Below are positions 41,636 to 51,513 of a stretch of 64,000 nt of DNA, one piece after another. The notes beneath the pieces were generated by a model that worked only from the letters and a program-made list of their open reading frames with translations, was not told the origin of the DNA and did no database searches. Source of the stretch: Pseudomonas wadenswilerensis (GTDB taxonomy: Bacteria; Pseudomonadota; Gammaproteobacteria; Pseudomonadales; Pseudomonadaceae). Within the stretch, counting starts at the first letter, position 1. Every line of letters starts with the position of its first letter. The DNA is taken from positions 744,001 to 808,000 of the forward strand of contig NZ_UIDD01000010.1 in NCBI RefSeq assembly GCF_900497695.1, read 5' to 3'. The position numbers and the translations under genes were made by a program.

Positions 41636-43012
41636 TTACAGCTTGGGCATGCCGCCGCCGGGCATCATGCCACCCAGGCCGCGCATCATTTTGGCCATGC
41701 CGCCTTTGGCAGAAAACTTCTTCATCATCTTCTGCATCTGCTTGTGTTGCTTGATCAGACGGCCGATGTCCTGCACCTGGGTGCCGGAACCGAGGGCGAT
41801 ACGGCGTTTGCGCGAACCGCTGATCAGCTCAGGGTCGCGGCGCTCGGCCGGGGTCATCGAGTTGATGATCGCTTCCATCTGCTTGAACTGCTTCTCGGCG
41901 GCGCCCTGGGCGCTGCCCATCTGGGCCAGGTTGACGCCGCCGATGCTCGGCAGCTTGTCCATCAGGCCGCCCAGGCCACCCATGTTCTTCATTTGTTGCA
42001 GCTGGTCGCGGAAGTCTTCGAGGTCGAAGCCCTTGCCCTTCTTCAGCTTCTTGGCCAGTTTGTCGGCCTTTTCCTTGTCGAGGGTCTGTTCGGCCTGCTC
42101 GATCAGGCTGAGCACGTCGCCCATGCCAAGGATGCGCGAAGCGATACGGTCGGGGTGGAACGGCTCGAGCGCGTCGCTCTTCTCGCCCATACCGATGAAT
42201 TTGATCGGCTTGCCGGTAATGGCGCGCACCGACAGCGCGGCACCGCCACGGGCGTCACCGTCGACCTTGGTGAGGATCACACCGGTCAGCGGCAGCGCGT
42301 CGCCGAAGGCCTTGGCGGTGTTGGCGGCGTCCTGGCCGGTCATGGCGTCGACCACGAACAACGTCTCGATCGGCTTGACCGCGGCGTGCAGGTCCTTGAT
42401 CTCGGCCATCATTTCGGTGTCGATGTGCAGACGACCGGCGGTGTCGACGATGACCACGTCGATGAACTTGAGCTTGGCTTCGCGGATTGCCGCTTCAGCA
42501 ATGGCCACCGGCTTCTGGCTGATATCGGACGGGAAGAAGGTCACGCCGATGTCGCCCGCCAGGGTTTCCAGCTGCTTGATCGCCGCCGGACGGTAGACGT
42601 CGGCCGACACCACCATCACGGTCTTCTTCTTGCGCTCTTTAAGAAAGCGCGCCAGCTTGCCGGCGGTGGTGGTCTTGCCCGCACCCTGCAGACCGGCCAT
42701 CAGCACCACCGCAGGCGGCGCGGCGTTGAGCGCCAGGTCTTCGTTGGCGGCGCCCATCAGGCCTTCGAGCTCGGCCTGGACGATCTTCACGAACGCCTGG
42801 CCCGGGGTCAGGCTGCGCGACACCTCGGTGCCGACCGCACGCTCCTTGACCTTGTTGACGAAATCCTTGACCACCGGCAGGGCGACGTCAGCCTCGAGCA
42901 ACGCCATGCGCACTTCACGCAGGGTGTCTTTGATGTTGTCTTCGGTCAGCTTGGCCTTGCCGGTGACATGGCGCAGCGTCTGTGACAGACGGTCGGTCAG
43001 GTTTTCAAACAT
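41636..43012 (-). CDS. ffh: Signal recognition particle protein Ffh
   Basis: 458 aa. The N domain (FENLTDRLSQTLRHVTGKAKLTEDNIKDTLREVRMALLEADV) is followed by a GTPase domain with P-loop GLQGAGKTTTAGKLA, DTAGRLHID and TKVDGDARGG, then a Met-rich M domain ending in a Gly/Met-rich tail (MMRGLGGMMPGGGMPKL). With 4.5S RNA it targets inner-membrane proteins to FtsY. It is divergent from the CcsA-like gene. The 238-bp space toward rpsP holds the rpsP leader and no other gene. Confidence 0.98.
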   Translation of the reverse strand: MFENLTDRLSQTLRHVTGKAKLTEDNIKDTLREVRMALLEADVALPVVKDFVNKVKERAVGTEVSRSLTPGQAFVKIVQAELEGLMGAANEDLALNAAPPAVVLMAGLQGAGKTTTAGKLARFLKERKKKTVMVVSADVYRPAAIKQLETLAGDIGVTFFPSDISQKPVAIAEAAIREAKLKFIDVVIVDTAGRLHIDTEMMAEIKDLHAAVKPIETLFVVDAMTGQDAANTAKAFGDALPLTGVILTKVDGDARGGAALSVRAITGKPIKFIGMGEKSDALEPFHPDRIASRILGMGDVLSLIEQAEQTLDKEKADKLAKKLKKGKGFDLEDFRDQLQQMKNMGGLGGLMDKLPSIGGVNLAQMGSAQGAAEKQFKQMEAIINSMTPAERRDPELISGSRKRRIALGSGTQVQDIGRLIKQHKQMQKMMKKFSAKGGMAKMMRGLGGMMPGGGMPKL

Positions 43013-43208
43013 GGTGATCCTTTCGGGCTCTGTAGAACCGAGGTTTATCAGCTGCCTCTGGCGTATTCGGCCGGCCTTGGGCAGGGGCAGGTCGGCGATT
43101 ATAACGAAGACTTGGCCCAGCGCACACCATGCCGTCGGCTGGCAGTCTTCCTAGGCGGGCGCGATCTATGCCAAACTCATTCTCTTTCGGGCTTGCCTAA
43201 CAGGACTT

Positions 43209-44021
43209 ATGCTCCCCTTGTCACCCAGCTTGCTACCCAATCTCATCGCCGCCTGCCTGTATGCCGCCGCGACCTTCTATCAAGGCTCACGCCTGGCCCA
43301 GGGCACCAAGGCCGACAAACGCCTGCTCGGCCTGCTTGGCGCACTGGCGGTCATCGCCCAGGGCACCGCGCTGTTCTGGCAACTGCTCACGCCCCTGGGC
43401 CTGAGCCTGGACTTCTTCAGCGCCGCCAGCCTGATCGCCACTGCAGTGATCGCCCTGACCCTGCTGGCCTGCCTGCGCATTCCGGTGGAGAACCTGCTGC
43501 TGTTGCTGTTCCCGCTGGGCATGACCACGGCTCTGATCGCCCAGTTCGCGCCGTCGGGCACAGTGCCGCTGATCAACGAAGAGCCGGGCATCCTCGCGCA
43601 TATCCTGCTGTCGATCCTGGCCTACGGCATGTTCACCATCGCCGTGGTCCAGTCCTTGCTGCTGCTGTTGCAGGATCACCAGCTCAAGCACAAACACCCG
43701 TCCGGGCTGATCAAGAACTTCCCGCCGCTGCAGACCATGGAAAGCCTGCTGTTCGGCTTCCTCTGGGCCGGCTGGGGCCTGCTGTCGCTGTCGCTGCTCT
43801 CCGGCTGGCTGTTCCTCGACAACCTGTTCGCCCAGCACCTGGTGCACAAGACCCTGCTGGCTTGCCTGGCCTGGATCGTCTTCAGCGTACTGCTGTGGGG
43901 CCGCACCCGCCTCGGCTGGCGCGGGCACAAGGCGATCCGCTGGACCCTGGCCGGTTTCTGCCTGCTGATGCTGGCCTATTTTGGCAGCAAGCTGGTACGC
44001 GAATTCATCCTGCATATCTGA
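43209..44021 (+). CDS. CcsA/CcmF-family inner-membrane protein (YpjD-like)
   Basis: 270 aa with eight or so hydrophobic helices and the WxWD-like region FLWAGWGLLSLSLLSGWLF of the cytochrome c assembly family (about residues 177-195). E. coli YpjD is the stand-alone homologue usually located beside ffh. A heme-handling role is assumed from the family, not proven. The ATG at 43209 is weakly preceded by CAGGA. The next gene, a CorC/HlyC protein, begins 13 bp downstream. Confidence 0.85.
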   Translation: MLPLSPSLLPNLIAACLYAAATFYQGSRLAQGTKADKRLLGLLGALAVIAQGTALFWQLLTPLGLSLDFFSAASLIATAVIALTLLACLRIPVENLLLLLFPLGMTTALIAQFAPSGTVPLINEEPGILAHILLSILAYGMFTIAVVQSLLLLLQDHQLKHKHPSGLIKNFPPLQTMESLLFGFLWAGWGLLSLSLLSGWLFLDNLFAQHLVHKTLLACLAWIVFSVLLWGRTRLGWRGHKAIRWTLAGFCLLMLAYFGSKLVREFILHI

Positions 44022-44034
44022 CGAGCACAGGTAA

Positions 44035-45249
<1,215 letters not shown>

Positions 45250-45332
45250 CTATACTCAGCAACGCTTACCCAGCCCCAGCCGTCTCGCCCGCTACCCGCA
45301 CCGGCGTCACACGGCCAGTCAGCCTGACTGAA

Positions 45333-45346
45333 TATTGCGCGCAATA
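45333..45346. promoter_or_regulatory. Perfect palindrome upstream of the MHS transporter
   Basis: TATTGCGCGCAATA is a 14-bp perfect palindrome in the 264-bp space before the transporter gene. Further down the same space, GGGCGT and ACGCCC with inner GCGC segments could form a hairpin around 45399-45449. The rest of this space shows no open frame that I can support; a regulator site or promoter is possible. Confidence 0.3.
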
Positions 45347-45513
45347 GCGGTACTGGTTCACACCCCGAGCCTTGCCCGCGCCCGCCCCCATCCCCAAAGG
45401 GCGTATGTTCAGTTGCGCGACCATAACAATTCGCTTCGGCGCACGCCCTTGCCTGCCTGTTCACCAGGCCTGCGGCCATGCCCATGGAGCTCTCGACTGT
45501 CAGGGATAATCGC

Positions 45514-46818
45514 ATGACGACCAGCAGCACCTACTCCGATACCGCCCAGGCCAGCCCCGGCAACTCGCCAGCGCGGGTCGCCACGGCCAGCTTCATCGGC
45601 ACCGCCATCGAGTTCTACGACTTCTACGTGTACGCCACGGCGGCAGCGCTGGTGATCGGCCCGGTGTTCTTCCCGCAGACGTCGGGCACCGCACAGATGC
45701 TCTCGGCCTTCCTGACCTTCGGTATTGCCTTCCTGGCCCGGCCCCTGGGCTCGGCGCTGTTCGGCCACTTTGGCGACCGGGTCGGGCGTAAATCGACCCT
45801 GGTGGCCTCGCTACTGCTGATGGGGGTCTGTACCACCCTGATCGGCGTACTGCCCGGCTACGACAGTATCGGTGCCTGGGCGCCGATCCTGCTCTGCGTG
45901 CTGCGCTTCGGCCAGGGCCTGGGCTTGGGCGGCGAATGGGGCGGTGCGGCGCTGCTGGCCACCGAGAATGCGCCCAAGGGCAAGCGCGCCTGGTTCGGCA
46001 TGTTCCCGCAGTTAGGCCCTTCGATTGGTTTTCTGGCGGCTAACGGCCTGTTCCTGACCCTGGCCATGCTGCTGACCGATGAGCAGTTCCGCAGTTGGGG
46101 CTGGCGCATTCCGTTCCTGCTCAGCGCCGCTCTGGTCATGGTTGGCCTGTACGTGCGCCTGAAGCTGGAAGAAACGCCGGTGTTCGCCAAGGCCGTGGCT
46201 CGTCACGAGCGGGTGAAAATGCCGGTGGTCGAGCTGTTTGCCCAGTACTGGGCCCCTACCCTGCTGGGTGCTGGGGCCATGGTGGTGTGCTATGCGCTGT
46301 TCTACATCTCGACGGTGTTTTCGCTCAGCTATGGCGTTTCGACCCTGGGCTACAGCCGTGAGACCTTCCTCGGCCTGCTGTGCTTCGCGGTCCTGTTCAT
46401 GGCCCTGGCCACGCCACTGTCGGCCTGGCTCAGCGATCGTTACGGGCGCAAGCCGGTGCTGATTGTCGGTGGCCTGCTGGCGATCGCTTCGGGCTTTACC
46501 ATGGAGCCGCTGCTGACCTCGGGTTCGACCACGGGGGTGGCGTTGTTCCTGGCCATCGAGCTGTTCTTGATGGGCGTGACTTTCGCGCCGATGGGGGCAT
46601 TGCTGCCTGAGCTGTTCCCCACCCACGTGCGTTACACCGGGGCGTCGGCAGCCTATAACCTGGGCGGGATTGTCGGGGCCTCGGCGGCGCCGTTCTTTGC
46701 CCAGAAGCTGGTGGCGATGGGCGGTTTGAGCTGGGTCGGCGGGTATGTGTCGGCGGCGGCTGTGCTGAGCCTGATTGCGGTGTTGTGCCTGAAAGAGACG
46801 CGGCACTCGGAGCTTTGA
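45514..46818 (+). CDS. MFS transporter, metabolite:H+ symporter (MHS) family
   Basis: 434 aa from the ATG at 45514 (MTTSSTYSDTAQASPGN), preceded by AGGGA. Twelve membrane segments are visible. Characteristic motifs are TASFIGTAIEFYDFYVYATAAALV near the start, the MFS signature FGHFGDRVGRKSTLV, RFGQGLGLGGEWGGAALLATEN and the second-half repeat LSDRYGRKPVLIVGG. MHS proteins import organic acids, betaines or shikimate-like compounds. The substrate is not evident, and no catabolic genes adjoin. Confidence 0.9.
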   Translation: MTTSSTYSDTAQASPGNSPARVATASFIGTAIEFYDFYVYATAAALVIGPVFFPQTSGTAQMLSAFLTFGIAFLARPLGSALFGHFGDRVGRKSTLVASLLLMGVCTTLIGVLPGYDSIGAWAPILLCVLRFGQGLGLGGEWGGAALLATENAPKGKRAWFGMFPQLGPSIGFLAANGLFLTLAMLLTDEQFRSWGWRIPFLLSAALVMVGLYVRLKLEETPVFAKAVARHERVKMPVVELFAQYWAPTLLGAGAMVVCYALFYISTVFSLSYGVSTLGYSRETFLGLLCFAVLFMALATPLSAWLSDRYGRKPVLIVGGLLAIASGFTMEPLLTSGSTTGVALFLAIELFLMGVTFAPMGALLPELFPTHVRYTGASAAYNLGGIVGASAAPFFAQKLVAMGGLSWVGGYVSAAAVLSLIAVLCLKETRHSEL

Positions 46819-46839
46819 CAAGCGGGGCTGCTGTGCAGC

Positions 46840-46906
46840 CCATCGCCGGCAAGGCCAGCTCCCACAGGGATGGCGCAATTGTGGGAGCCGGCCTTGCCGG
46901 CGATGG
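46840..46906. repeat. Inverted repeat pair (second REP family)
   Basis: Two 27-nt arms (46840-46866 and 46880-46906) complementary except for one mismatch, with core CGCCGGCAAGGCC and outer GCTCCCACA/TGTGGGAGC, separated by 13 nt. It lies between two convergent genes, the transporter and purT, and may serve as a terminator for both. The core differs from the 38873 family. Confidence 0.8.
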
Positions 46907-46913
46907 ATGAGGT

Positions 46914-48095
46914 TTAGAACTCTACCTTGACCGCCTGCGAAGCACGGGTTGCCTTGGCGCGGGCAGCTTCGATCGACTCGTCACGGGCCAGGCACACGCC
47001 CATGCGCCGCTGGCCATTGACCTCAGGTTTGCCGAACAGGCGAATCGCGGTGTCCGGCTCGCTCAACGCCGCGCCCAGGTTATCGAATGCAGTCTGCTGC
47101 GACTGACCTTCAACCAGGATCACCGCCGACGCCGACGGGCCGAACTGGCGAATCAGCGGGATCGGCAAGCCCAGAATCGCCCGCGCATGCAGGGCAAATT
47201 GCGACAGGTCCTGGGAAATCAGGGTCACCAGGCCGGTGTCGTGCGGGCGCGGCGAAACTTCGCTGAACCACACCTGGTCGCCTTTGACGAACAACTCGAC
47301 ACCGAACAACCCACGACCGCCCAGCGCCTCGGTAACCGCCTTGGCCACCCGTTCGGACTCGGCCAGGGCCACCGGGCTCATCGCCTGCGGCTGCCAGGAT
47401 TCCTGGTAATCGCCCTTTTCCTGACGGTGGCCGACCGGTGCGCAGAAGGTAGTACCGCCGACATGACGAACGGTCAGCAGGGTAATTTCGTAGTCGAAAT
47501 CGATAAAGCCTTCGATGATCACCCGGCCCTTGCCGGCACGCCCGCCTTCCTGGGCGTAGTCCCAGGCCTTGTGCAGGTCGTCAGCGCTGCGCAGCAGGCT
47601 CTGGCCCTTGCCCGACGAGCTCATGACCGGCTTGACCACGCACGGGAAACCCAGGTCTTCGACAGCCTTGGAATACGCCTCGAAGGTATCGGCGAAATGA
47701 TAGGGCGAGGTCGGCAGGTCCAGCTCTTCCGCTGCCAGGCGACGGATGCCTTCGCGGTTCATGGTCAACTGCGCGGCGCGGGCGGTCGGCACCACGGTGA
47801 AGCCTTCGTTTTCCAGCTCGACCAGGGTCGCGGTGGCGATGGCTTCGATTTCCGGGACGATGTAATGCGGCTTCTCGGCCTCGATCACTGCCCGCAGGGC
47901 GGCGCCGTCGAGCATGTTGATCACGTGGCTGCGATGGGCCACCTGCATGGCCGGGGCATTGGCGTAACGGTCCACGGCAATCACTTCAACGCCCAGGCGT
48001 TGCAGCTCGATCACCACTTCCTTGCCCAGCTCGCCGCAGCCACAGAGCAGTACGCGGGTCGCGGTCGGCGACAATGGGGTTCCGATACGGGTCAT
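46914..48095 (-). CDS. purT: Formate-dependent phosphoribosylglycinamide formyltransferase PurT
   Basis: 393 aa ATP-grasp enzyme that formylates GAR with formate and ATP in purine synthesis. The N-terminal pre-ATP-grasp fold has VLLCGCGELGKEVVIELQRLGVEVIAVDRY. The ATP-grasp region has CVVKPVMSSSGKGQS, and the metal/ATP end is GVELFVKGDQVWFSEVSPRPHDTG. The start ATG at 48095 follows GAGGACC. Length is normal. The VUT transporter lies upstream on the same strand with a 97-bp gap. Confidence 0.97.
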   Translation of the reverse strand: MTRIGTPLSPTATRVLLCGCGELGKEVVIELQRLGVEVIAVDRYANAPAMQVAHRSHVINMLDGAALRAVIEAEKPHYIVPEIEAIATATLVELENEGFTVVPTARAAQLTMNREGIRRLAAEELDLPTSPYHFADTFEAYSKAVEDLGFPCVVKPVMSSSGKGQSLLRSADDLHKAWDYAQEGGRAGKGRVIIEGFIDFDYEITLLTVRHVGGTTFCAPVGHRQEKGDYQESWQPQAMSPVALAESERVAKAVTEALGGRGLFGVELFVKGDQVWFSEVSPRPHDTGLVTLISQDLSQFALHARAILGLPIPLIRQFGPSASAVILVEGQSQQTAFDNLGAALSEPDTAIRLFGKPEVNGQRRMGVCLARDESIEAARAKATRASQAVKVEF

Positions 48096-48192
48096 TTCAG
48101 GTCCTCAGAGGGAAGAACATCCTGGGCCGCCCCGTACTCGGTGCAACCCGGTGAAAAGGAGCGCCATTTTACATGAACCGCGGCCGCTGGCC

Positions 48193-48660
48193 TCAGCCGG
48201 TGACCACCCGTTTGCGCACGCGCCAGGCCATGGCCAGCCAGACCACGGTGACACCGGCGAATTTCGACGCCATGGCGGTGCCGACCACGGCCGGGGTCAG
48301 GGCCCCGATCATGCCGAAGAAGATAAAGGTGTCGATCGGAATGCTCAGTGCCGAACTCAGCCACAGGCGATCATGCAAGGGCCGTTTGGTAAGGGTGAAC
48401 ACCAGCCAGTCGATGCATTCGGACACGGCAAAGGCGGTGGCACTGGCCAGGGCAATGGCCGGCTCCGAGGTGATATAGGACAGCACCAGGGCCGCCAGCA
48501 TGGCGATCAGCGCACCATGGCCGAAGCGGGTCTGGACCATGTCGCGCAGGATGAACACCAGGCCGCCCCAGGCAGACCAGATGACATCCAGGTGCGGGGC
48601 ACTGGAGAAGGCGTAGTTGATCAGCACTACGCTGCTGATATAGGCAATCAGAAAGAACAT
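48193..48660 (-). CDS. VUT family (DUF165) queuosine-precursor-type transporter
   Basis: 155 aa, nearly all membrane: five or six helices with the family segments INYAFSSAPHLDVIWSAWGGLVFILRDM, YITSEPAIALASATAFAVSECIDWLVFT and SIPIDTFIFFG. Members of the wider DUF165/VUT group import queuosine precursors; this short form has not, to my knowledge, been assigned a substrate. I saw no preQ1 riboswitch-like element in the 63 bp upstream. Confidence 0.85.
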   Translation of the reverse strand: MFFLIAYISSVVLINYAFSSAPHLDVIWSAWGGLVFILRDMVQTRFGHGALIAMLAALVLSYITSEPAIALASATAFAVSECIDWLVFTLTKRPLHDRLWLSSALSIPIDTFIFFGMIGALTPAVVGTAMASKFAGVTVVWLAMAWRVRKRVVTG

Positions 48661-48723
48661 GGGATCGACCGCTGGGCAAGCGCTACAGGGTACTGCAGCG
48701 ACTGCCGGCGGCCAAGGGGCGGA

Positions 48724-48927
48724 TCATGCGCCGACGCTGAAGATCAGCCCGGCAGCGACTGCACGCTCATGGCACAGCTTGAGCACCTGGCGGCGCTCAA
48801 TGTTGTCCATCCGCCCCCAGCGGGTGATTTCAGCGGCGGTGCGCTGGCAGCCGGTGCAGATATCATCGTCGTCCAGCGCGCAGATCTGCACGCAGGGCGA
48901 GGCCACCGGGCGTTCAGGCGTACTCAT
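48724..48927 (-). CDS. DUF1289 small Cys-rich protein
   Basis: 67 aa from the ATG at 48927, with GGAGG 5 nt upstream. The pattern SPCVQICALDDDDICTGCQRTAAEITRW carries four Cys (C-x3-C, C-x2-C) typical of DUF1289 (YdhL-like), perhaps binding metal. The start overlaps the stop of the preceding carbonic-anhydrase-like gene as TGATG. Function unknown. Confidence 0.9.
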   Translation of the reverse strand: MSTPERPVASPCVQICALDDDDICTGCQRTAAEITRWGRMDNIERRQVLKLCHERAVAAGLIFSVGA

Positions 48928-49451
48928 CAATCCTCCTGCGGGGCCAGGTCGCGGGCATAACGCTCGGCGTTGTGCACATAGTGGGCGGCGCTGGCTTCGA
49001 GCAGTTTTTTCTGCGCGTCGGTCAGCTCACGCACGACTTTGCCCGGCGAGCCCATGACCAGCGAGCCGTCGGGAATCTCCTTGCCTTCGGGGATCAGCGC
49101 ATTGGCGCCGATAATGCAGTACTTGCCGATCCGCGCGCCGTTGAGGATCACCGCGTTGATGCCGATCAGGCTGTAGTCGTCGACCGAGCAACCGTGGAGC
49201 ATGGCGTTGTGACCGACGGTCACGCCCTTGCCCAGGGTCAGCGGCGAGCCCATGTCGGTGTGCATCACCGTGCCGTCCTGGACGTTGCTGTTCTCGCCGA
49301 TGTCGATCAGTTCGTTATCGCCGCGCAGCACCGCGCCGAACCAGACGTTGGCACCGGCCTGCAGGCGCACCTTGCCGATCAGCGTGGCGGTGGGCGCAAC
49401 CCAGCTGCGCGGATGGGTTTCGACCCGCAGGTCGCCCAGACGGTATTTCAT
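48927..49451 (-). CDS. Gamma-carbonic-anhydrase-like hexapeptide repeat protein
   Basis: 174 aa from the ATG at 49451 (MKYRLGDLRVETHPRSWV), preceded by AGGA. Left-handed beta-helix repeats run from about residue 18 to 145 (ATLIGKVRLQAGANVWFGAVLRGD ... GKGVTVGHNAMLHGCSVDDYSLIGINAVI). His residues in MHTDMG, VGHNAMLHG occupy the zinc positions of YrdA/gamma-CA proteins. Whether it hydrates CO2 is unknown; many homologues have no measured activity. Translationally coupled to the DUF1289 gene. Confidence 0.9.
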   Translation of the reverse strand: MKYRLGDLRVETHPRSWVAPTATLIGKVRLQAGANVWFGAVLRGDNELIDIGENSNVQDGTVMHTDMGSPLTLGKGVTVGHNAMLHGCSVDDYSLIGINAVILNGARIGKYCIIGANALIPEGKEIPDGSLVMGSPGKVVRELTDAQKKLLEASAAHYVHNAERYARDLAPQED

Positions 49452-49494
49452 GCGTGGTTCCTCACGGTGCGGCATGGCTGGCGGGTGGTCCCGC

Positions 49495-50094
49495 TCAAAT
49501 TGGGGTAAAGCGTTCAGGCGGCTGATGCAGGCTGATGTTGGCATCGTAAAGCAAGTTGACCAGCTCGACGATCATGATCGCCGACAGGCCCCAGATCTTG
49601 TACTCGCCATACCGATAGCTGGGCACGTACCAGCTGCGGCCCTGATAATCGATACGGTGGGTATGGTCGCGCGGGTCCTGGCGGAAGAATTCCAGCGGCA
49701 CGGTGAACACCGCGGCAATCTCGGCGTCGTTGGCCTGGTACTCGACAAAATCGGGGATCAGCCCGACGAAAGGCGTCACTTTCAGCCCATGCAGGGAAAT
49801 CAGCGGGCTCAGTGGGCCGATGATTTCCACCAGGCCCGGCGGCAGGCCGATTTCTTCTTCGGCTTCACGTAGTGCGGTAAAGATCAGGTCGGGGTCTTCC
49901 GGGTCGCGGCGCCCACCGGGAAAAGCCACCTCGCCGCCGTGGGTCGACAGCCCTTTGGCGCGCAGGGTCAACACCAGTTCCGGCTCTTCGCTGCGGGTGA
50001 TGGGCAATAACACGGCGGCCTCGGGAAAACGTCGGTCCGTCTCCAGGGTACTCGGCGTATGACTGCTCACGCGGCGCAGTAGCTCGTCCAGCAT
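49495..50094 (-). CDS. Nudix hydrolase, CoA pyrophosphatase (NudL/YeaB-like)
   Basis: 199 aa from the ATG at 50094 (MLDELLRRVSSHTPSTLET). The Nudix box is GGRRDPEDPDLIFTALREAEEEIGL at about 71-95, and the preceding VLLPITRSEEPELVLTLRAKGLSTHGGEVAFPGG matches the UPF0035 signature of CoA-cleaving Nudix enzymes. It would split CoA or its oxidised form to 3',5'-ADP and phosphopantetheine. It lies 43 bp upstream of the gamma-CA gene on the same strand. Confidence 0.9.
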   Translation of the reverse strand: MLDELLRRVSSHTPSTLETDRRFPEAAVLLPITRSEEPELVLTLRAKGLSTHGGEVAFPGGRRDPEDPDLIFTALREAEEEIGLPPGLVEIIGPLSPLISLHGLKVTPFVGLIPDFVEYQANDAEIAAVFTVPLEFFRQDPRDHTHRIDYQGRSWYVPSYRYGEYKIWGLSAIMIVELVNLLYDANISLHQPPERFTPI

Positions 50095-50228
50095 TGCTCT
50101 CTCTCGATTCCAAAGCCTGTCTTGCATGATGCACCAAAGCCGCGGGCCGCCCAAGTCCCGGCGACGATCCGGCTTGCGGCCCCGGTGACAGTGGCGCCAA
50201 GATAGGCGCACCTAACAGGAATAAAAGC

Positions 50229-50783
50229 ATGAAATTCTGTAGCGCGTGTGGCAATCAGGTAATTCAGCGTGTTCCCGAAGGCGATACCCGCCTGCGCTAT
50301 GTCTGTGATCACTGCCAGACCATTCATTATCAGAACCCCAACATCGTCGCCGGGGTACTGCCGACCTGGGGCAGCCAGGTACTCTTGTGCCGTCGCGCCA
50401 TCGAACCGCGCCGCGGCTACTGGACCTTGCCCGCCGGGTTCATGGAGAACGGCGAGACGGTGGAACAAGCCGCGCGCCGGGAAACCATCGAGGAAGCCTG
50501 CGCCCGTGTCGGGGCGGCGAGCCTGTACCAGCTGTTCGACCTGCCGCACATCAACCAGGTGCATGTGTTTTTCCGCGCCGAGCTCGCCGACCTGGACTTC
50601 GCCGTCGGCGTCGAGAGCCTGGAAGTGCGGCTTTTCGACGAAAGTGAAATCCCCTGGGACGAGCTGGCTTTCCGCACCGTCAGTCGTACCCTAGAATGCT
50701 ATTATCGTGACCGCATCGAGCAGCGCTTCCCGATTGGCAACGAATGCCTTTCACCCATGCTCGTCCCGTCACCCAATACCTAG
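50229..50783 (+). CDS. Nudix hydrolase with N-terminal zinc ribbon
   Basis: 184 aa. The N-terminal zinc ribbon has four Cys (CSACGNQV ... CDHCQTIHYQNP), and the Nudix box GFMENGETVEQAARRETIEEACARV is at about residues 71-95. NudC-type zinc-ribbon Nudix proteins act on dinucleotides such as NADH or FAD; the substrate here is not known. It is divergent from the CoA pyrophosphatase and followed 21 bp later by the L,D-transpeptidase gene. Confidence 0.9.
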   Translation: MKFCSACGNQVIQRVPEGDTRLRYVCDHCQTIHYQNPNIVAGVLPTWGSQVLLCRRAIEPRRGYWTLPAGFMENGETVEQAARRETIEEACARVGAASLYQLFDLPHINQVHVFFRAELADLDFAVGVESLEVRLFDESEIPWDELAFRTVSRTLECYYRDRIEQRFPIGNECLSPMLVPSPNT

Positions 50784-50804
50784 CTTTCTCAGGGATATCG
50801 TTTC

Positions 50805-51362
50805 ATGCGCTGGTTGCTTGCCCTTTTCTGCCTCAGTGTGGCTTCGATGTCCCAGGCGGGTTTCACCGAAACCATCATCACCCGGCCGGTCGACAAGACC
50901 GCGCCTTCGCCACTGCAACCGCAACAGCCACGGCCTGCGATGATCGACAAGATCCTGGTGATCAAGTCGGAGCGGCGCCTGCAACTGATCAGTGGTGGCA
51001 CGCCGCTGAAAACCTACCGCATCTCCCTGGGCAAGCAGCCCAAGGGCGCCAAGGTGCAGGAAGGCGACAAGCGCACCCCCGAAGGTTTCTACTGGATCGA
51101 CTGGCGCAAGCAGAGCGACCGCTACAACCTGGCCATGCACGTGTCCTACCCAAACATCAGCGACGCCGCGCGCGCCCGTCGCGAAGGTGTCCCGCCGGGC
51201 GGGATGATCATGATCCACGGCACGCCCCTGAGCGAGGAGTACCCGGAAGAGGTGTTCCACACCCTGGACTGGACCGAAGGCTGCATCGCCATGACCAACC
51301 GCGACATGCGCGAGGTGTGGAACATGGTGCCGGACGGCACCATGATCGAAATCCGTCCCTGA
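50805..51362 (+). CDS. L,D-transpeptidase family protein (YkuD domain)
   Basis: 185 aa with a signal peptide ending near residue 18 (SMSQAGF). The YkuD domain begins KILVIKSERRLQLISGGTPLKTYRISLG. The active site reads MIMIHGTPLSEEYP ... DWTEGCIAMTN, with the catalytic Cys in EGCIAM. Such enzymes crosslink peptidoglycan or attach lipoproteins in the periplasm; this short form without LysM or PG-binding domains is of unknown precise role. A hairpin terminator follows at 51377-51403. Confidence 0.92.
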   Translation: MRWLLALFCLSVASMSQAGFTETIITRPVDKTAPSPLQPQQPRPAMIDKILVIKSERRLQLISGGTPLKTYRISLGKQPKGAKVQEGDKRTPEGFYWIDWRKQSDRYNLAMHVSYPNISDAARARREGVPPGGMIMIHGTPLSEEYPEEVFHTLDWTEGCIAMTNRDMREVWNMVPDGTMIEIRP

Positions 51363-51376
51363 TCACTCTCCAGGCT

Positions 51377-51403
51377 ACTTCCGACAAATAAGTCGGAAGT
51401 TTC
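51377..51403 (+). terminator. Rho-independent terminator after the L,D-transpeptidase gene
   Basis: Perfect 9-bp stem ACTTCCGAC (51377-51385) and GTCGGAAGT (51392-51400) with loop AAATAA, followed by TTTCCC. It separates the backbone genes from the two-partner secretion pair. Confidence 0.7.
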
Positions 51404-51433
51404 CCGCACAACTCAGGCTTCAGCCCTACCCAT

Positions 51434-51465
51434 CTACCGGCCCGGTAGCACATCTATTCGAATAG
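51434..51465. promoter_or_regulatory. Two adjacent palindromes upstream of tpsB
   Basis: CTACCGGCCCGGTAG (51434-51448, 7-bp arms, 1-bp centre) is followed 5 bp later by CTATTCGAATAG (51454-51465), both perfect. They lie 49-80 bp before the tpsB ATG, where a promoter is expected, and look like regulator sites. Confidence 0.45.
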
Positions 51466-51513
51466 TAGCGCCCATAAAATCCACGCACCTGGATATTCCC
51501 TGGACGCTACTGC

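Noticed and set aside
45399..45449. Small RNA gene before the MHS transporter
   Set aside because: A hairpin can be drawn but there is no U-tract and no separate promoter evidence; kept as a possible regulatory structure only.
48661..48723. preQ1 riboswitch upstream of the VUT transporter
   Set aside because: No recognisable preQ1 aptamer pattern in the short spacer.
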